Shown in pieces: positions 38,847 through 46,829 of a DNA stretch of 52,500 nucleotides; the first letter of the stretch is position 1, and each line of letters starts with the position of its first letter. Source of the DNA: Prorocentrum cordatum (taxonomy: Eukaryota; Sar; Dinophyceae; Prorocentrales; Prorocentraceae); contig CAUYUJ010009502.1 in the NCBI GenBank assembly GCA_963575745.1, positions 184,769 to 237,268 of the forward strand. The letters are read 5' to 3'. The translations under genes were made by a program, and so were the position numbers. The notes below the pieces were generated by a model. That model had not been told where the DNA came from. It searched no databases and saw only the letters and a program-made list of their open reading frames with translations.

Positions 38847-41588
38847 ATGAGTGGCGCCACCATGGTGGAGGCCGTGTACGACGCCTTCAAGGCGCAACCT
38901 TCCAACAAGTACGTGCTGCGCACGCTGGCCAACGGCCTGAAGCATTGCACAGTCTTTCACAAGAGGACGCCTTCGGACGTCTTGAAGTACCTCAAGACTC
39001 TGCATAATGACATCCGCTCGGGCGCCTCAACGTCACACGTGGAAGTGTTGTCACAGCTGGGGGAGTACCTCGCCGAGTGGAGCAACCACTCGAGGAAGCA
39101 GCTAGGTGGATCTCGGGCATGCCCAACGAAAGGAGACGACACATACCGCAAGCAGAGGCTCACCTACATCAACAGCCTCTACCAGGACGGCCAACACAGA
39201 TTCGAGAACCCCTACCAGCTCGGCCGGGTATCAAACTTGTACAACACGCTGCATCGGCTCAAGTTCTTCGAAGCCTACTCCGAGACCGCGGATGCCTTCA
39301 CGAATTTCCTGCACCCGAAGTACTCCAAGAACGCGGTCTTGAACGTCTCGAGTGATATTCTGACAGTAGTGATGAAATTCCAGAGTTCCATGCGCCCTAT
39401 TATGTTCAAGCACGTTATGATGCAGGCACTCTTGCTTGCGGTGCCGACTGATAGCCAAGCTGCAACGCAGACTTTCGAGTTGTGTACATCGGAATCGATC
39501 CAGGGCTTCATGTTTCCAATGGAAGGCGCTGCGGTTCTCGAGGGCACGGCAGTGACGCCCGCCAAGCGGAGCAGGGCGGCAAAGACTACGGGGTCCACTG
39601 CCAACAAGCAGAAGAAGCCAAAGGCTAAGGCAGCGCAGATGCCGTCCGAGATTATCACCAGGGATGCGCGCTTGGAACACGACGTGTTGGAGCCCGATGC
39701 CGATGCTGACGGCGTCCCTGCCGAGGGGGAAGCGGCGGCAGATGCGGGTGGCCAGCGCACCCGGCCTAAAATGATGCTCGACTGCTTGGTCTCTGCAGTC
39801 GAGCCTGTCATCGGGGGCATCGCCGACGGCGATGTGCAATGGAGCGAAGTTGATACCGTGCTTCGGAGGGGCATGGAGTTCCCGCTCGTCGTCAAGAACG
39901 GTCGCGGCAACTCCAAGGGCGTCGATGCACTTCTGCCGCCGACCGACGGGGTCTCGAACTCGAAGAAGCCGCAGCGCTGGACCAAGTGGTCTCAGGTGCA
40001 GGCGGGCCTTCGCAACTACCTGTGGCACATGCACGCTGGCATTGAGGGCGTGCCCGTCGCCGAGCCCGAGGTCGTGGATTCGCAGCACGCTGGAGGCTCA
40101 GAGAACGATCCGCAAGACCAGATCGTGCCGATGGACATCGAGAGGCCCGTGTGGGAGCACGACTTGAAGGTCTTCTCGAGCGGCACCTCGGTGGACGAGC
40201 TGAAGGCGGCCTTGGGCTCCATCGATTTCGCGTCGGTACATTGCTCGCGCGACCACTTCTCCAAGCTACTCCAGGGTGTCAGGTCTGACCCCGCCGTCAT
40301 TCCAGGTAACGTCAGCATTTCAGTTGTCCTGTCATCGTTGCATTCGGCAAGGGCCAGCTTGTTGAAGATGGTGGAGGGCATTCGGAGCGCGATTGCAGTG
40401 CCGCTCATCCAGGTCTGCGACCGCCATGGTGAAGGCGAAGGCTTGAAGCCAGAAGTGCCCATCGTGATGGTTGGCGTTTTCGACGCGACCAAGCAATGCG
40501 AGAAGTTCGCTTTCGACAGGGTGTTAGAGACCGTGCATGTCACCGGGAACACATCCACAGGCTTCTGCAAGGTCACTGGCGACGACTTCACGGCGGCGCT
40601 CCACAAACGCTCAACGGTCCCCGTGGGCCTCCTTGGTAGGGCAGATGTCTTGATGACTTCAAGCGAGATGTGGGTGGAGTTCTGGTCCACGCTGCTTGGC
40701 AGAGCTAGCAATGACGACATCCCCACAGTCCTCAACTTCATCAGCAAGCAGGTGGAGAAGCGCATGGCTGCGCTCAACGAGCGCGATGCGGCAATTGTGG
40801 AGAGAGCGAAGGTTGTATCTGATGACTCAGTCCACGACGTCTCGAAGCTCCGCGCCGTTGACACGTTCATGCATCTGATGCGCGGGTCGGGCGAAGACTC
40901 GGAGGGCAAGCTCGCGGAGCCGTCGTGCCAGGACGGCTCGAATTCGCCCGTGCATCCAATGGTCATCAGGAGGTTCATGGCAAAGGTCGAGCTTTTCCTC
41001 TACGACGTGACGTCGGGCTCCAGCTCCGACAAGGGCACCCAGAATGTGTACATCGACTACTCTGGGAAACTGAAGGACACATGGCTCATCGCGAAGCCCG
41101 TCTGCAATGACATCGTCCTCAACCTCGTGGGCCACGTGTCCAACATCGCAACTCAGAACGCCGTCCCGATATGCGAGGCGTTCGGCATGAGGTTCTACGT
41201 CCAGGACCCTGTGATCAAGGTAATCAACGGCGAGGTGTTCAACCCAGGGTGGTTGGTGAGGGAGAGCGAGGGCGAGCCGACGATGGAGTTCAAGACGACA
41301 GTTCACGTGCTGAAGTTTGTATACAGCCAGGCCATGGCTGCGAGGGAGAAGAGCATCACTGTTGAGGTGGCACTTCCGCGGCTCCAGATTAGCGCTGCCT
41401 CGCTGGGGAAGCCAAGCGTGCTTCTCAGCAGGCCGCCGATCCCTGGGCAGGTGTCCACAAGCGTCGCCAAGAATCACGCTGCAAAGAGCACCCAACTTGT
41501 GATGGCCGCTGCTGGCGGCGCTGACTGCACCACGCCTCGCGCACCAGCAGGCAAGCAAGCGGGCTTGTCGAAATTTTTGCTCCAGTGA
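38847..41588 (+). CDS. Orphan protein encoded by the DNA transposon (about 914 aa)
   Basis: The ATG chosen is 38847 (MSGATMVEAVYDAFKAQPSN). The frame is open from 38793, and an overlapping upstream frame to 38827 (AYAQDMLTKGMFVGVRGEPW) may hold the true N terminus after a frameshift or intron. A helical N-terminal domain (YNTLHRLKFFEAYSETADAF) is followed by a basic nuclear-localisation-like stretch (KRSRAAKTTGSTANKQKKPK). An acidic linker, a mixed alpha/beta region (VPIVMVGVFDATKQCEKFAF, FMAKVELFLYDVTSG) and a C-terminal KQAGLSKFLLQ complete it. The last resembles a PCNA-binding box (Q-x2-L-x2-F) but lacks the second aromatic. I recognise no family. The long intact frame suggests selection or recent amplification. 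Confidence 0.6.
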   Translation: MSGATMVEAVYDAFKAQPSNKYVLRTLANGLKHCTVFHKRTPSDVLKYLKTLHNDIRSGASTSHVEVLSQLGEYLAEWSNHSRKQLGGSRACPTKGDDTYRKQRLTYINSLYQDGQHRFENPYQLGRVSNLYNTLHRLKFFEAYSETADAFTNFLHPKYSKNAVLNVSSDILTVVMKFQSSMRPIMFKHVMMQALLLAVPTDSQAATQTFELCTSESIQGFMFPMEGAAVLEGTAVTPAKRSRAAKTTGSTANKQKKPKAKAAQMPSEIITRDARLEHDVLEPDADADGVPAEGEAAADAGGQRTRPKMMLDCLVSAVEPVIGGIADGDVQWSEVDTVLRRGMEFPLVVKNGRGNSKGVDALLPPTDGVSNSKKPQRWTKWSQVQAGLRNYLWHMHAGIEGVPVAEPEVVDSQHAGGSENDPQDQIVPMDIERPVWEHDLKVFSSGTSVDELKAALGSIDFASVHCSRDHFSKLLQGVRSDPAVIPGNVSISVVLSSLHSARASLLKMVEGIRSAIAVPLIQVCDRHGEGEGLKPEVPIVMVGVFDATKQCEKFAFDRVLETVHVTGNTSTGFCKVTGDDFTAALHKRSTVPVGLLGRADVLMTSSEMWVEFWSTLLGRASNDDIPTVLNFISKQVEKRMAALNERDAAIVERAKVVSDDSVHDVSKLRAVDTFMHLMRGSGEDSEGKLAEPSCQDGSNSPVHPMVIRRFMAKVELFLYDVTSGSSSDKGTQNVYIDYSGKLKDTWLIAKPVCNDIVLNLVGHVSNIATQNAVPICEAFGMRFYVQDPVIKVINGEVFNPGWLVRESEGEPTMEFKTTVHVLKFVYSQAMAAREKSITVEVALPRLQISAASLGKPSVLLSRPPIPGQVSTSVAKNHAAKSTQLVMAAAGGADCTTPRAPAGKQAGLSKFLLQ

Positions 41589-42455
41589 GGAGCCGCGAGT
41601 GAGTTAGCACTAGCACTCTGCGAGGGATGAGTGTTGATGTTGATGTGCCGTGCGCGTTTGTTGCATCGACCTCCGATCCGATCGGTGGAATTCTTTAGAC
41701 ATCGGGCGCTGCCAGCGCGTGCTGCGCGGTGGGGACACGTGCGCCTGGGCACAACAGTTTTCATGAATAGTTAACCAGCTCGCAGCAATGATATTGGGAT
41801 GCAGGCAGAACTTGGGAGCCTTAGCAGCCTTATCCACCTCCTCTTCCTCCTCCCTCATCCTCCCTCCTCCCTCCTGTCCCTCCTGCTCCTGCTCCTGCTC
41901 CCTCTTCCCACTCCTGCTCCTCCTGCTGCTGCTCCTGCTCCCTCTTCTCCCTCCCGCTCCTCGCCCGCCCCTTGCCTTTCCTCCGCCTCCGCGCGGCGCC
42001 CAGGGAGGCCGAGTCGGGCCGACGACGGCAACGGCGACGAGGACGACGGCGAAGACAACGAGGAGGAGGAATACGAGGAGGAGGAGGAGGAGGAGGAGGA
42101 GGCCAGTGGCCGATGCAGCTCACGCTGGAGGAAGAAGAATAAGGAGGAGGATGAGGAGGAGGAGGAGGAGGAGGAGGAGGAGGAGGAGGAGGCGAGGAGG
42201 AGGAGGAATGCGAGGAGGTGGAGGAGGAGGAGGAGGAGGAGGAGGAGGAGGAAGGAGGATCGGAGGAGGAGGGGAAGGGGGATAATGGATAATGGACAAA
42301 AAAGGGAGGGGGAGGAGGAGGATTTTATGCGATGCTCGAGCGGTGTTTGGGAGTAGTCGCGATAGAAGCCGCATCGCGATGTCGGAACTTACTGGGGGTT
42401 GCTGGAGGTCGGCTTGAGATACGCGCGTCCTCGACTGGCGTCGTGAGACAGGGGC
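41589..42455. repeat. Pyrimidine block then purine block before the right end
   Basis: 41589-41830 is unique, non-coding sequence. (TCC)n-rich DNA at about 41836-41960 is followed by GC-rich DNA and (GGA)n-rich DNA at about 42063-42270. The two blocks are complementary in composition and could pair. 42290-42455 is unique. No gene is supported. Confidence 0.7.
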
Positions 42456-42535
42456 CGTTTCAAATATTTGCCACGCGCGCGTGTTTCAAACGGGGGTTAT
42501 AGGGGTCAGAAAATCAATATAAATCACGACCCCTA
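42456..42535 (-). repeat. Right terminal inverted repeat with subterminal sites
   Basis: On the minus strand: TAGGGGTCGTGATTT (42521-42535), 30 nt, TTTGAAAC (42483-42490), 11 nt, GCAAATATTTGAAACG (42456-42471). It mirrors the left end. Confidence 0.92.
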
Positions 42536-42544
42536 GTCCATGGC
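42536..42544. repeat. Target site duplication GTCCATGGC, second copy
   Basis: Exact match to 32880-32888, immediately outside the right terminal repeat. Confidence 0.93.
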
Positions 42545-42709
42545 AGAGCTCGGGCATGGCGACAGAGACTGAATGTTAGGGAACGTCGTGTCTGCGGTGG
42601 CAAAGGGGCTGGCCACCCGCAGCGGGAAAGAGAAAGAATGTCCGCCTGCGCCTGACGCGCAGGAAAGCTCAAAGAGCAGAGCTGCCCGCTCGCGTGGGAC
42701 CTGATCCCA

Positions 42710-42730
42710 CTTGAGCCAAAATGGCAACGG
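42710..42730 (-). other. Near-exact spliced-leader relic at LINE B 5' end
   Basis: On the minus strand CCGTTGCCATTTTGGC plus TCAAG matches the dinoflagellate spliced leader at 20 of 21 positions (A to T at the fifth). It is followed by (GGA)n upstream on that strand. It marks the 5' end of a trans-spliced transcript that was reverse transcribed. Confidence 0.9.
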
Positions 42731-42773
42731 GTCCTCCTCCTCCTCCTCCTCCTCCTCCTCCTCCTCCTCCTCC
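42731..42773 (+). repeat. (TCC)n separating two LINE 5' ends
   Basis: About 40 bp of pure TCC between two divergent spliced-leader relics (42710-42730 minus and 42774-42794 plus). Confidence 0.92.
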
Positions 42774-42794
42774 CCGTAGCCATTGTGGCTCAAG
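42774..42794 (+). other. Near-exact spliced-leader relic at LINE C 5' end
   Basis: CCGTAGCCATTGTGGC plus TCAAG matches the dinoflagellate spliced leader at 20 of 21 positions (T to G at the twelfth). LINE C starts here. Confidence 0.9.
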
Positions 42795-42973
42795 TCCGCA
42801 GCGGGAGGCTCAGCGACTTGAGGTGTGGCAAGGGGGAGGTGCGCCCCCACCTGGGATCCCTGGGCCTTCGTCCAGGCTGTTATCACACGCGGCCTCACGG
42901 CCACTCCGCGATTGCACCTTGTGCCTCACTGGCACAACATCCTTCCGTTCTCGGTGAGCTCCTGGTGGAGCCA

Positions 42974-44125
42974 ATGGGCAAGGATGCCGCCAAGGGCTAC
43001 CTTTCGTGCTCAAGCTGTCGATACCGCTGGAACTGGAAGTCGCGAGAACCTTGTTTCTCTTGTGGCAATGCGCTGGCCCCCTCGACGCCGCCGCCGTGGC
43101 GCCAGGCCAAAGGAGCGCGGTCGCCTGGAGGTGAGGGCGGTGGCCAGCAAGGGCCCGCGCACCCGCCAGGGACCTGGGCACCCAGCCGCCTGGAGGCACC
43201 GAGGGTCTCGACGCCACCACAGCGTGGGGCGGCCCCGCAACCGACAGTGGCTGAGCTCCTCACGCAGCCCCAGCAGCATGTCAAGGCGGACGCAGGAGCG
43301 CAGGAGCTGCAGGCCTTGGTCAGAGTGGTGGATCCGCCCGCGCCTGCGCAGCCAGCCCGCCAGCCGCTGTTGGAAGAGACCATCAGTGCGAAGGGAGTGG
43401 CGTGCAGGAGGGCGGAAAAGGCCTTGGAGCACACGGTCCAACAGGAGGATGAGGCGCGGCGCTGGCTGGCGGAGTGCAGCCAGAGGACCCAGGAGGCGGC
43501 AGTCTGGGCGGTGCAGGCCAAGACTGCCTGGCAAGAGGAGCGCAAGGCCGAGCTGCAGAAGCCCCGCGGCTCGACGCCTGGTGCGGGGCCTCCGCCCGAC
43601 GCGGTGCATGCGCCGACGGGCTCCCAGATCAACCTGTCGCAGCTGCTGGGGGAGGAGAGTGGCTTCGAAGGCGTGGAGATCGTGGACGGCGAGGCTCTCG
43701 ACCTCAGTGAGCTCGAGATTGAGGACGAGGACAAGCAGCGGTGGCTTGCCCTCAAGAGCAACATGGCGGCTGAGATCCAGAAGGCAATTGTGGCTGCCAT
43801 CGGGCCAAGCGCCGACAACATTCAGCGGCTCAGAGCGGAAGCCAGAGACATGCGGAAACGCTTGTCGGCCAACGGTGCCCGCCAGTCCGACCGCGGCGAT
43901 GGCACCAGTGCCGCCGCCGCCGCTCAGCCCGGAACGCCACCCGCAGCGGCACCTGGGGCTCCTCCTGCGGCTGGGGCTGCCGCTTCTGGTGCTGAACACG
44001 CAGTGCCTGAGTCGGTGGCCACGACACCCACGGGGGGAGCCGACACCCCCAGCACCCAGGAGCTGCAAGCTGCTGTCGACGCGGCCAGAGCCAAGCTGGC
44101 CGAGGGCAGCGGGTCGGGCCTTTAG
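42974..44125 (+). CDS. LINE C ORF1 (zinc finger and helical protein, 383 aa)
   Basis: The start chosen is the ATG at 42974 (MGKDAAKGYLSCSSC), about 180 nt after the spliced-leader relic, though the frame is open further upstream. A four-Cys zinc finger CSSCRYRWNWKSREPCFSCG opens the protein. It continues with Pro/Gln-rich sequence, helical stretches (KALEHTVQQEDEARRWLAEC, KSNMAAEIQKAIVAAIGPSA) and an Ala/Pro-rich tail. The frame is intact to TAG 44123-44125. It likely binds element RNA. Confidence 0.68.
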   Translation: MGKDAAKGYLSCSSCRYRWNWKSREPCFSCGNALAPSTPPPWRQAKGARSPGGEGGGQQGPAHPPGTWAPSRLEAPRVSTPPQRGAAPQPTVAELLTQPQQHVKADAGAQELQALVRVVDPPAPAQPARQPLLEETISAKGVACRRAEKALEHTVQQEDEARRWLAECSQRTQEAAVWAVQAKTAWQEERKAELQKPRGSTPGAGPPPDAVHAPTGSQINLSQLLGEESGFEGVEIVDGEALDLSELEIEDEDKQRWLALKSNMAAEIQKAIVAAIGPSADNIQRLRAEARDMRKRLSANGARQSDRGDGTSAAAAAQPGTPPAAAPGAPPAAGAAASGAEHAVPESVATTPTGGADTPSTQELQAAVDAARAKLAEGSGSGL

Positions 44126-44146
44126 GGCTCATCAGCTGTCAGGCAG

Positions 44147-44977
44147 GTGGCGCGCTGGTTTTTCGGAGCTGGCGGTCCCTGGGGAGCCCGTGGAAGGGCA
44201 GACCCTAAAGGCAGGCAGCGGGTCCTGGATCGATGCTGCAGACGTGCGGATGGTCGATGCCTTCGATCGGATCCAGCCTCCACCTTGGGCCGCAGGCGCG
44301 CAGGTGGTCGATGCCCCAAGCTGGAGCGGCCTTGCCCCCACACCGCATGCGAGGCGGTGGCGCGCTGGTTTTTTGGGGCTGGCGGTCCCTGGGGAGCCCG
44401 TGGGAGGGCTGACCCTAAAGGCAGGCGGCGGGTCTTTGATCGATGCCGCAGACGTGCGGGTGGTCGATGCCTTCGATCGGATCCAGCCTCCACCTTGGGC
44501 TGCAGACGCGCAGGTGGTCGATGCCCCAAGTTGGAGCGGCCTTGCCCCTACACCGCATGCGAGGCGGTGGCGCGCTGGTTTTTCGGCGCTGGCGGCCCCC
44601 GGGGAGCCCGTGGAAGGGCAGACCCTAAAAGGCAGGCAGCGGGTCCTGGATCGATGCTGCAGACGTGCGGGTGGTCGATGCCTTCGATCGGATCCAGCCT
44701 CCACCTTGGGCTGCAGGCGTGCAGGTGGTCGATGCCCCAAGCTGGAGCGGCCTTGCCCCCACACCGCATGCGAGGCGGCTACGCGCAGGAATGTCGGGGC
44801 TGGTGGTCCCTGGGGAGCCCGCTGGAGGGCAGGCCCCAAAGGACGGCAGCGGGTCTTGGATCGATGCCGCAGACGTGCGGGTGGTCGATGCCTTCGATCA
44901 GACCCAGCCTCCTTCCTGGGCCGCAGACGCGCAGGTGGTCGATGCCCCAGGTTGGAGCGGCCCTCCACCCACACCTC
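44147..44977 (+). repeat. Four 210-bp tandem repeats in the LINE C coding frame
   Basis: Anchor TGGTCGATGC recurs at 44251, 44461, 44672 and 44882. The period is 210 bp with one extra A in the third unit (CCTAAAAGG, 44625-44632), which shifts the frame. Each unit encodes 70 residues such as RWRAGFSELAVPGEPVEGQT, then VVDAFDRIQPPPWAAGAQVV and DAPSWSGLAPTPHA. Units end directly before the EEP domain (KWDFQLVSYNSNSW). Because 210 is a multiple of 3, the complementary strand is also open but not coding. Confidence 0.93.
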
Positions 44978-45548
44978 AGAAATGGGATTTCCAGCTGGTC
45001 AGCTACAACAGCAATTCGTGGTCTACGGCTCAGAGTCACATGGAATGTGCTCGGAACGAGAAAGAGAACACAGGCTGGAACACGAACAGATCAAAGCGGC
45101 TCGCAGTTGGTGTCACAAAGCTGGATACATGTCATGGTTCGCGGAGGCGGCGCGAACGGGAGCAGGACGCCGCGAGACGTCTGGAGGGACGGCTATCCTA
45201 TGTAAGGCACATTTTGGCAGCAACGGCCACGGGCAGAGCTGCTGGTCTGAGAGGCTCTGCATGGTCAAGATCATGGTGTACCAGTCTTTCCCGTTCCTTT
45301 TTGCCTCAGTGTATGGCCACACCACGCTTCGGCTCTCAGGCGCCAACATCACCTTTTTAGAGGAGCTCAGCGAAGCGGTGGCCTCGGCGGGCTGCCCGTT
45401 TGTCATCGGAGGTGACTGGAACATCGATGCTGAGCAGCTGTTCGCATCCCAATGGGCAGATCACCTTGGGGCGACAGTGGTTAGGCCCCCAGGAACGACG
45501 TGCCACAGTAACTGCTACGACTTCGTTGTAGCCAGCCGCTGTCTATAA
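44978..45548 (+). pseudogene. LINE C EEP-type endonuclease
   Basis: It starts KWDFQLVSYNSNSW. After a frameshift near 45040 another frame gives SGGTAILCKAHFG, then FLFASVYGHTTLRLSG, CPFVIGGDWNIDAEQLF (about 45400-45440) and CYDFVVASRCL (about 45517-45545). The Glu normally in a QE-type motif is not obvious, so that stretch may be lost in the frame change. TAA 45546-45548 ends it; LINE A has no stop at the corresponding place. Confidence 0.78.
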
Positions 45549-45608
45549 TATCATGTTAAGGAGTGCATTGAGCAGCCTGACACGCCTGCGGGGCCGCATT
45601 CTGCAGTT

Positions 45609-46814
45609 GTGCTCCAACCAGGGCAGGTGGCTGGACAGGCCAAAGCGCGGCAGCGCGTGGTGCCTCGCAGTTCCCCGCTGCCCAAGGATGAGGAGGAGAA
45701 GGCACGCATGCAGTGGGACCCCAGCCAGCAGCCGCCCCTCTTTGATTGGGTTTCTCTCTCGTCCCAAGCAGCGATGGAACAGTGGTTCGATGCTGCGGAG
45801 TCGGCGCTAGGCCGCATACATGGGCTAGATGACAAGCAGTATTTTGGCCGAGCCAAGGGTTGCCAGGTTCAGCTAGTGCCGCTAGAAGCATCGAGGTGTC
45901 AGGAGCTGCACAGGCGCTCCCTCCCTGGTACCAAACGTTGGCTGTCTTTGAGGCGGTTGACCCTGCAGTATATGAAGGCGGCGACTGACGCCCGACGGGG
46001 GCGCCTGCTAGATTCGGCCAGGCCGCTGCAAGACCTGCTGGAGGAGGTTGAGGAACCTCTGCTAGCGCGACGGTCGGTGGCCGATCTTTTTCAGGGCCTA
46101 GCGGGTCCCAGTCGTGGGGACTTAGTGAATGCCATCCAGCGTGTAGTTGACAGTAGAGTGCAGCAGGAGACAGCGGAAGGCCGAAAAAAATGGAGGTCGC
46201 GGGCTCAGTCGCCGGTCGGTCGTGGAGGTCGGGCGGCTCACAGGCACTCGAAAGGCCCCGCTCAGCCTCCCTTGCCAGTCCTTGATGACGAGGATTTCAC
46301 TGAGCAAGTGGGAGGTCCCAGGCCGCATGTAGGGCAGGCGGCACTAGATCGCATTTTGCGGGATTGGATCCCGATCTGGACCAACCCAGCGCGGGACGCT
46401 GAAGGCCCCCCAAGTGGGCGGGCGGTCCCCGAGGACCTGCCGCCGATCACGGCTGAACAAGTGCTGGAAGCGGCGGCGTCTTTTAGCCCCTCGACGACCC
46501 TGGGCTGGGACTCCTTCAGCCCGCGTCTCCTTCTTCAGCCCCCCAGGCCTCTGGTTGAAGCTCTTGCAGGGATCCTAACGGCTTGGGAGCGGCATCCCGA
46601 GGGTGGGCCCCTCTGGATGGTCTTAGTGGTCTGTCTAGACAAGCCCACGGGAGGGCGAGGCCCATTGGGCTTCTCCCCCTCTGGGCCAGAGTCTGGAGCC
46701 GCATTCGGCATAGGCTATGTGCGGCCTGGGAACGAACGGTGGATGCGACTTTTTTCTGGGGCCCCAGCTCGAGCACGGCTTGCGACAAGAGTGCGTGGGT
46801 CCACAATGTTCTGA
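45609..46814 (+). pseudogene. LINE C linker and RT fingers
   Basis: A long helical linker (LSSQAAMEQWFDAAESALGR, RRSVADLFQGLAGPSRGDL) leads to the RT fingers (PITAEQVLEAAASFSPSTTL, GWDSFSPRLLLQPPRPLVEA, MVLVVCLDKPTGG). The conserved GLLPLWARVWSRIRHRLCAA follows in another frame (46583-46830). At least one frameshift occurs at about 46660 and another before 46857. Confidence 0.78.
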
Positions 46815-46829
46815 ACGCCTACGCGCGCA

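Larger units (their letters stand above)
32889..42535 (+). mobile_element. 9,647-bp DNA transposon with two long ORFs and an internal iteron array
   Basis: It has perfect 15-bp terminal inverted repeats TAGGGGTCGTGATTT and a 9-bp target duplication GTCCATGGC. Subterminal blocks keep their spacing at both ends. It carries a 1213-codon DDE-type transposase candidate, an orphan gene of about 914 codons, about twelve iterons at 37489-37893, and purine/pyrimidine tracts. Terminal TAGGG fits the YARNG pattern of hAT elements, but hAT duplications are 8 bp, while 9 bp is typical of Mutator-like elements. It therefore does not sit cleanly in either superfamily. It inserted into LINE B after codon 7 of ORF1. 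That it is still mobile is an inference. Confidence 0.9.
42536..42730 (-). mobile_element. LINE B 5' end, displaced by the DNA transposon
   Basis: The minus strand runs from a spliced-leader relic (42710-42730) through about 150 nt of leader to an ATG at 42557 and codons for MPELCHG, then into the target duplication. Reading on across the excised transposon at 32879 gives RASSAAPDRAGAARR, the LINE B ORF1 sequence in the same frame. Confidence 0.85.

Noticed and set aside
42120-42374. Pro- and Leu-rich minus-strand frame near the right end of the transposon
   Set aside because: Encoded by (GGA)n in complement; low complexity.
32880-42544. A 7- or 8-bp target duplication in place of 9 bp
   Set aside because: With the inverted ends aligned symmetrically at TAGGGG, the adjacent 8-bp strings differ (TCCATGGC against GTCCATGG), while the 9-bp GTCCATGGC is identical on both sides.
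44132-44974. 280-codon minus-strand frame over the 210-bp repeats
   Set aside because: Antisense shadow: a repeat length divisible by 3 with no stop stays open on the opposite strand. The plus-strand frame leads into EEP.
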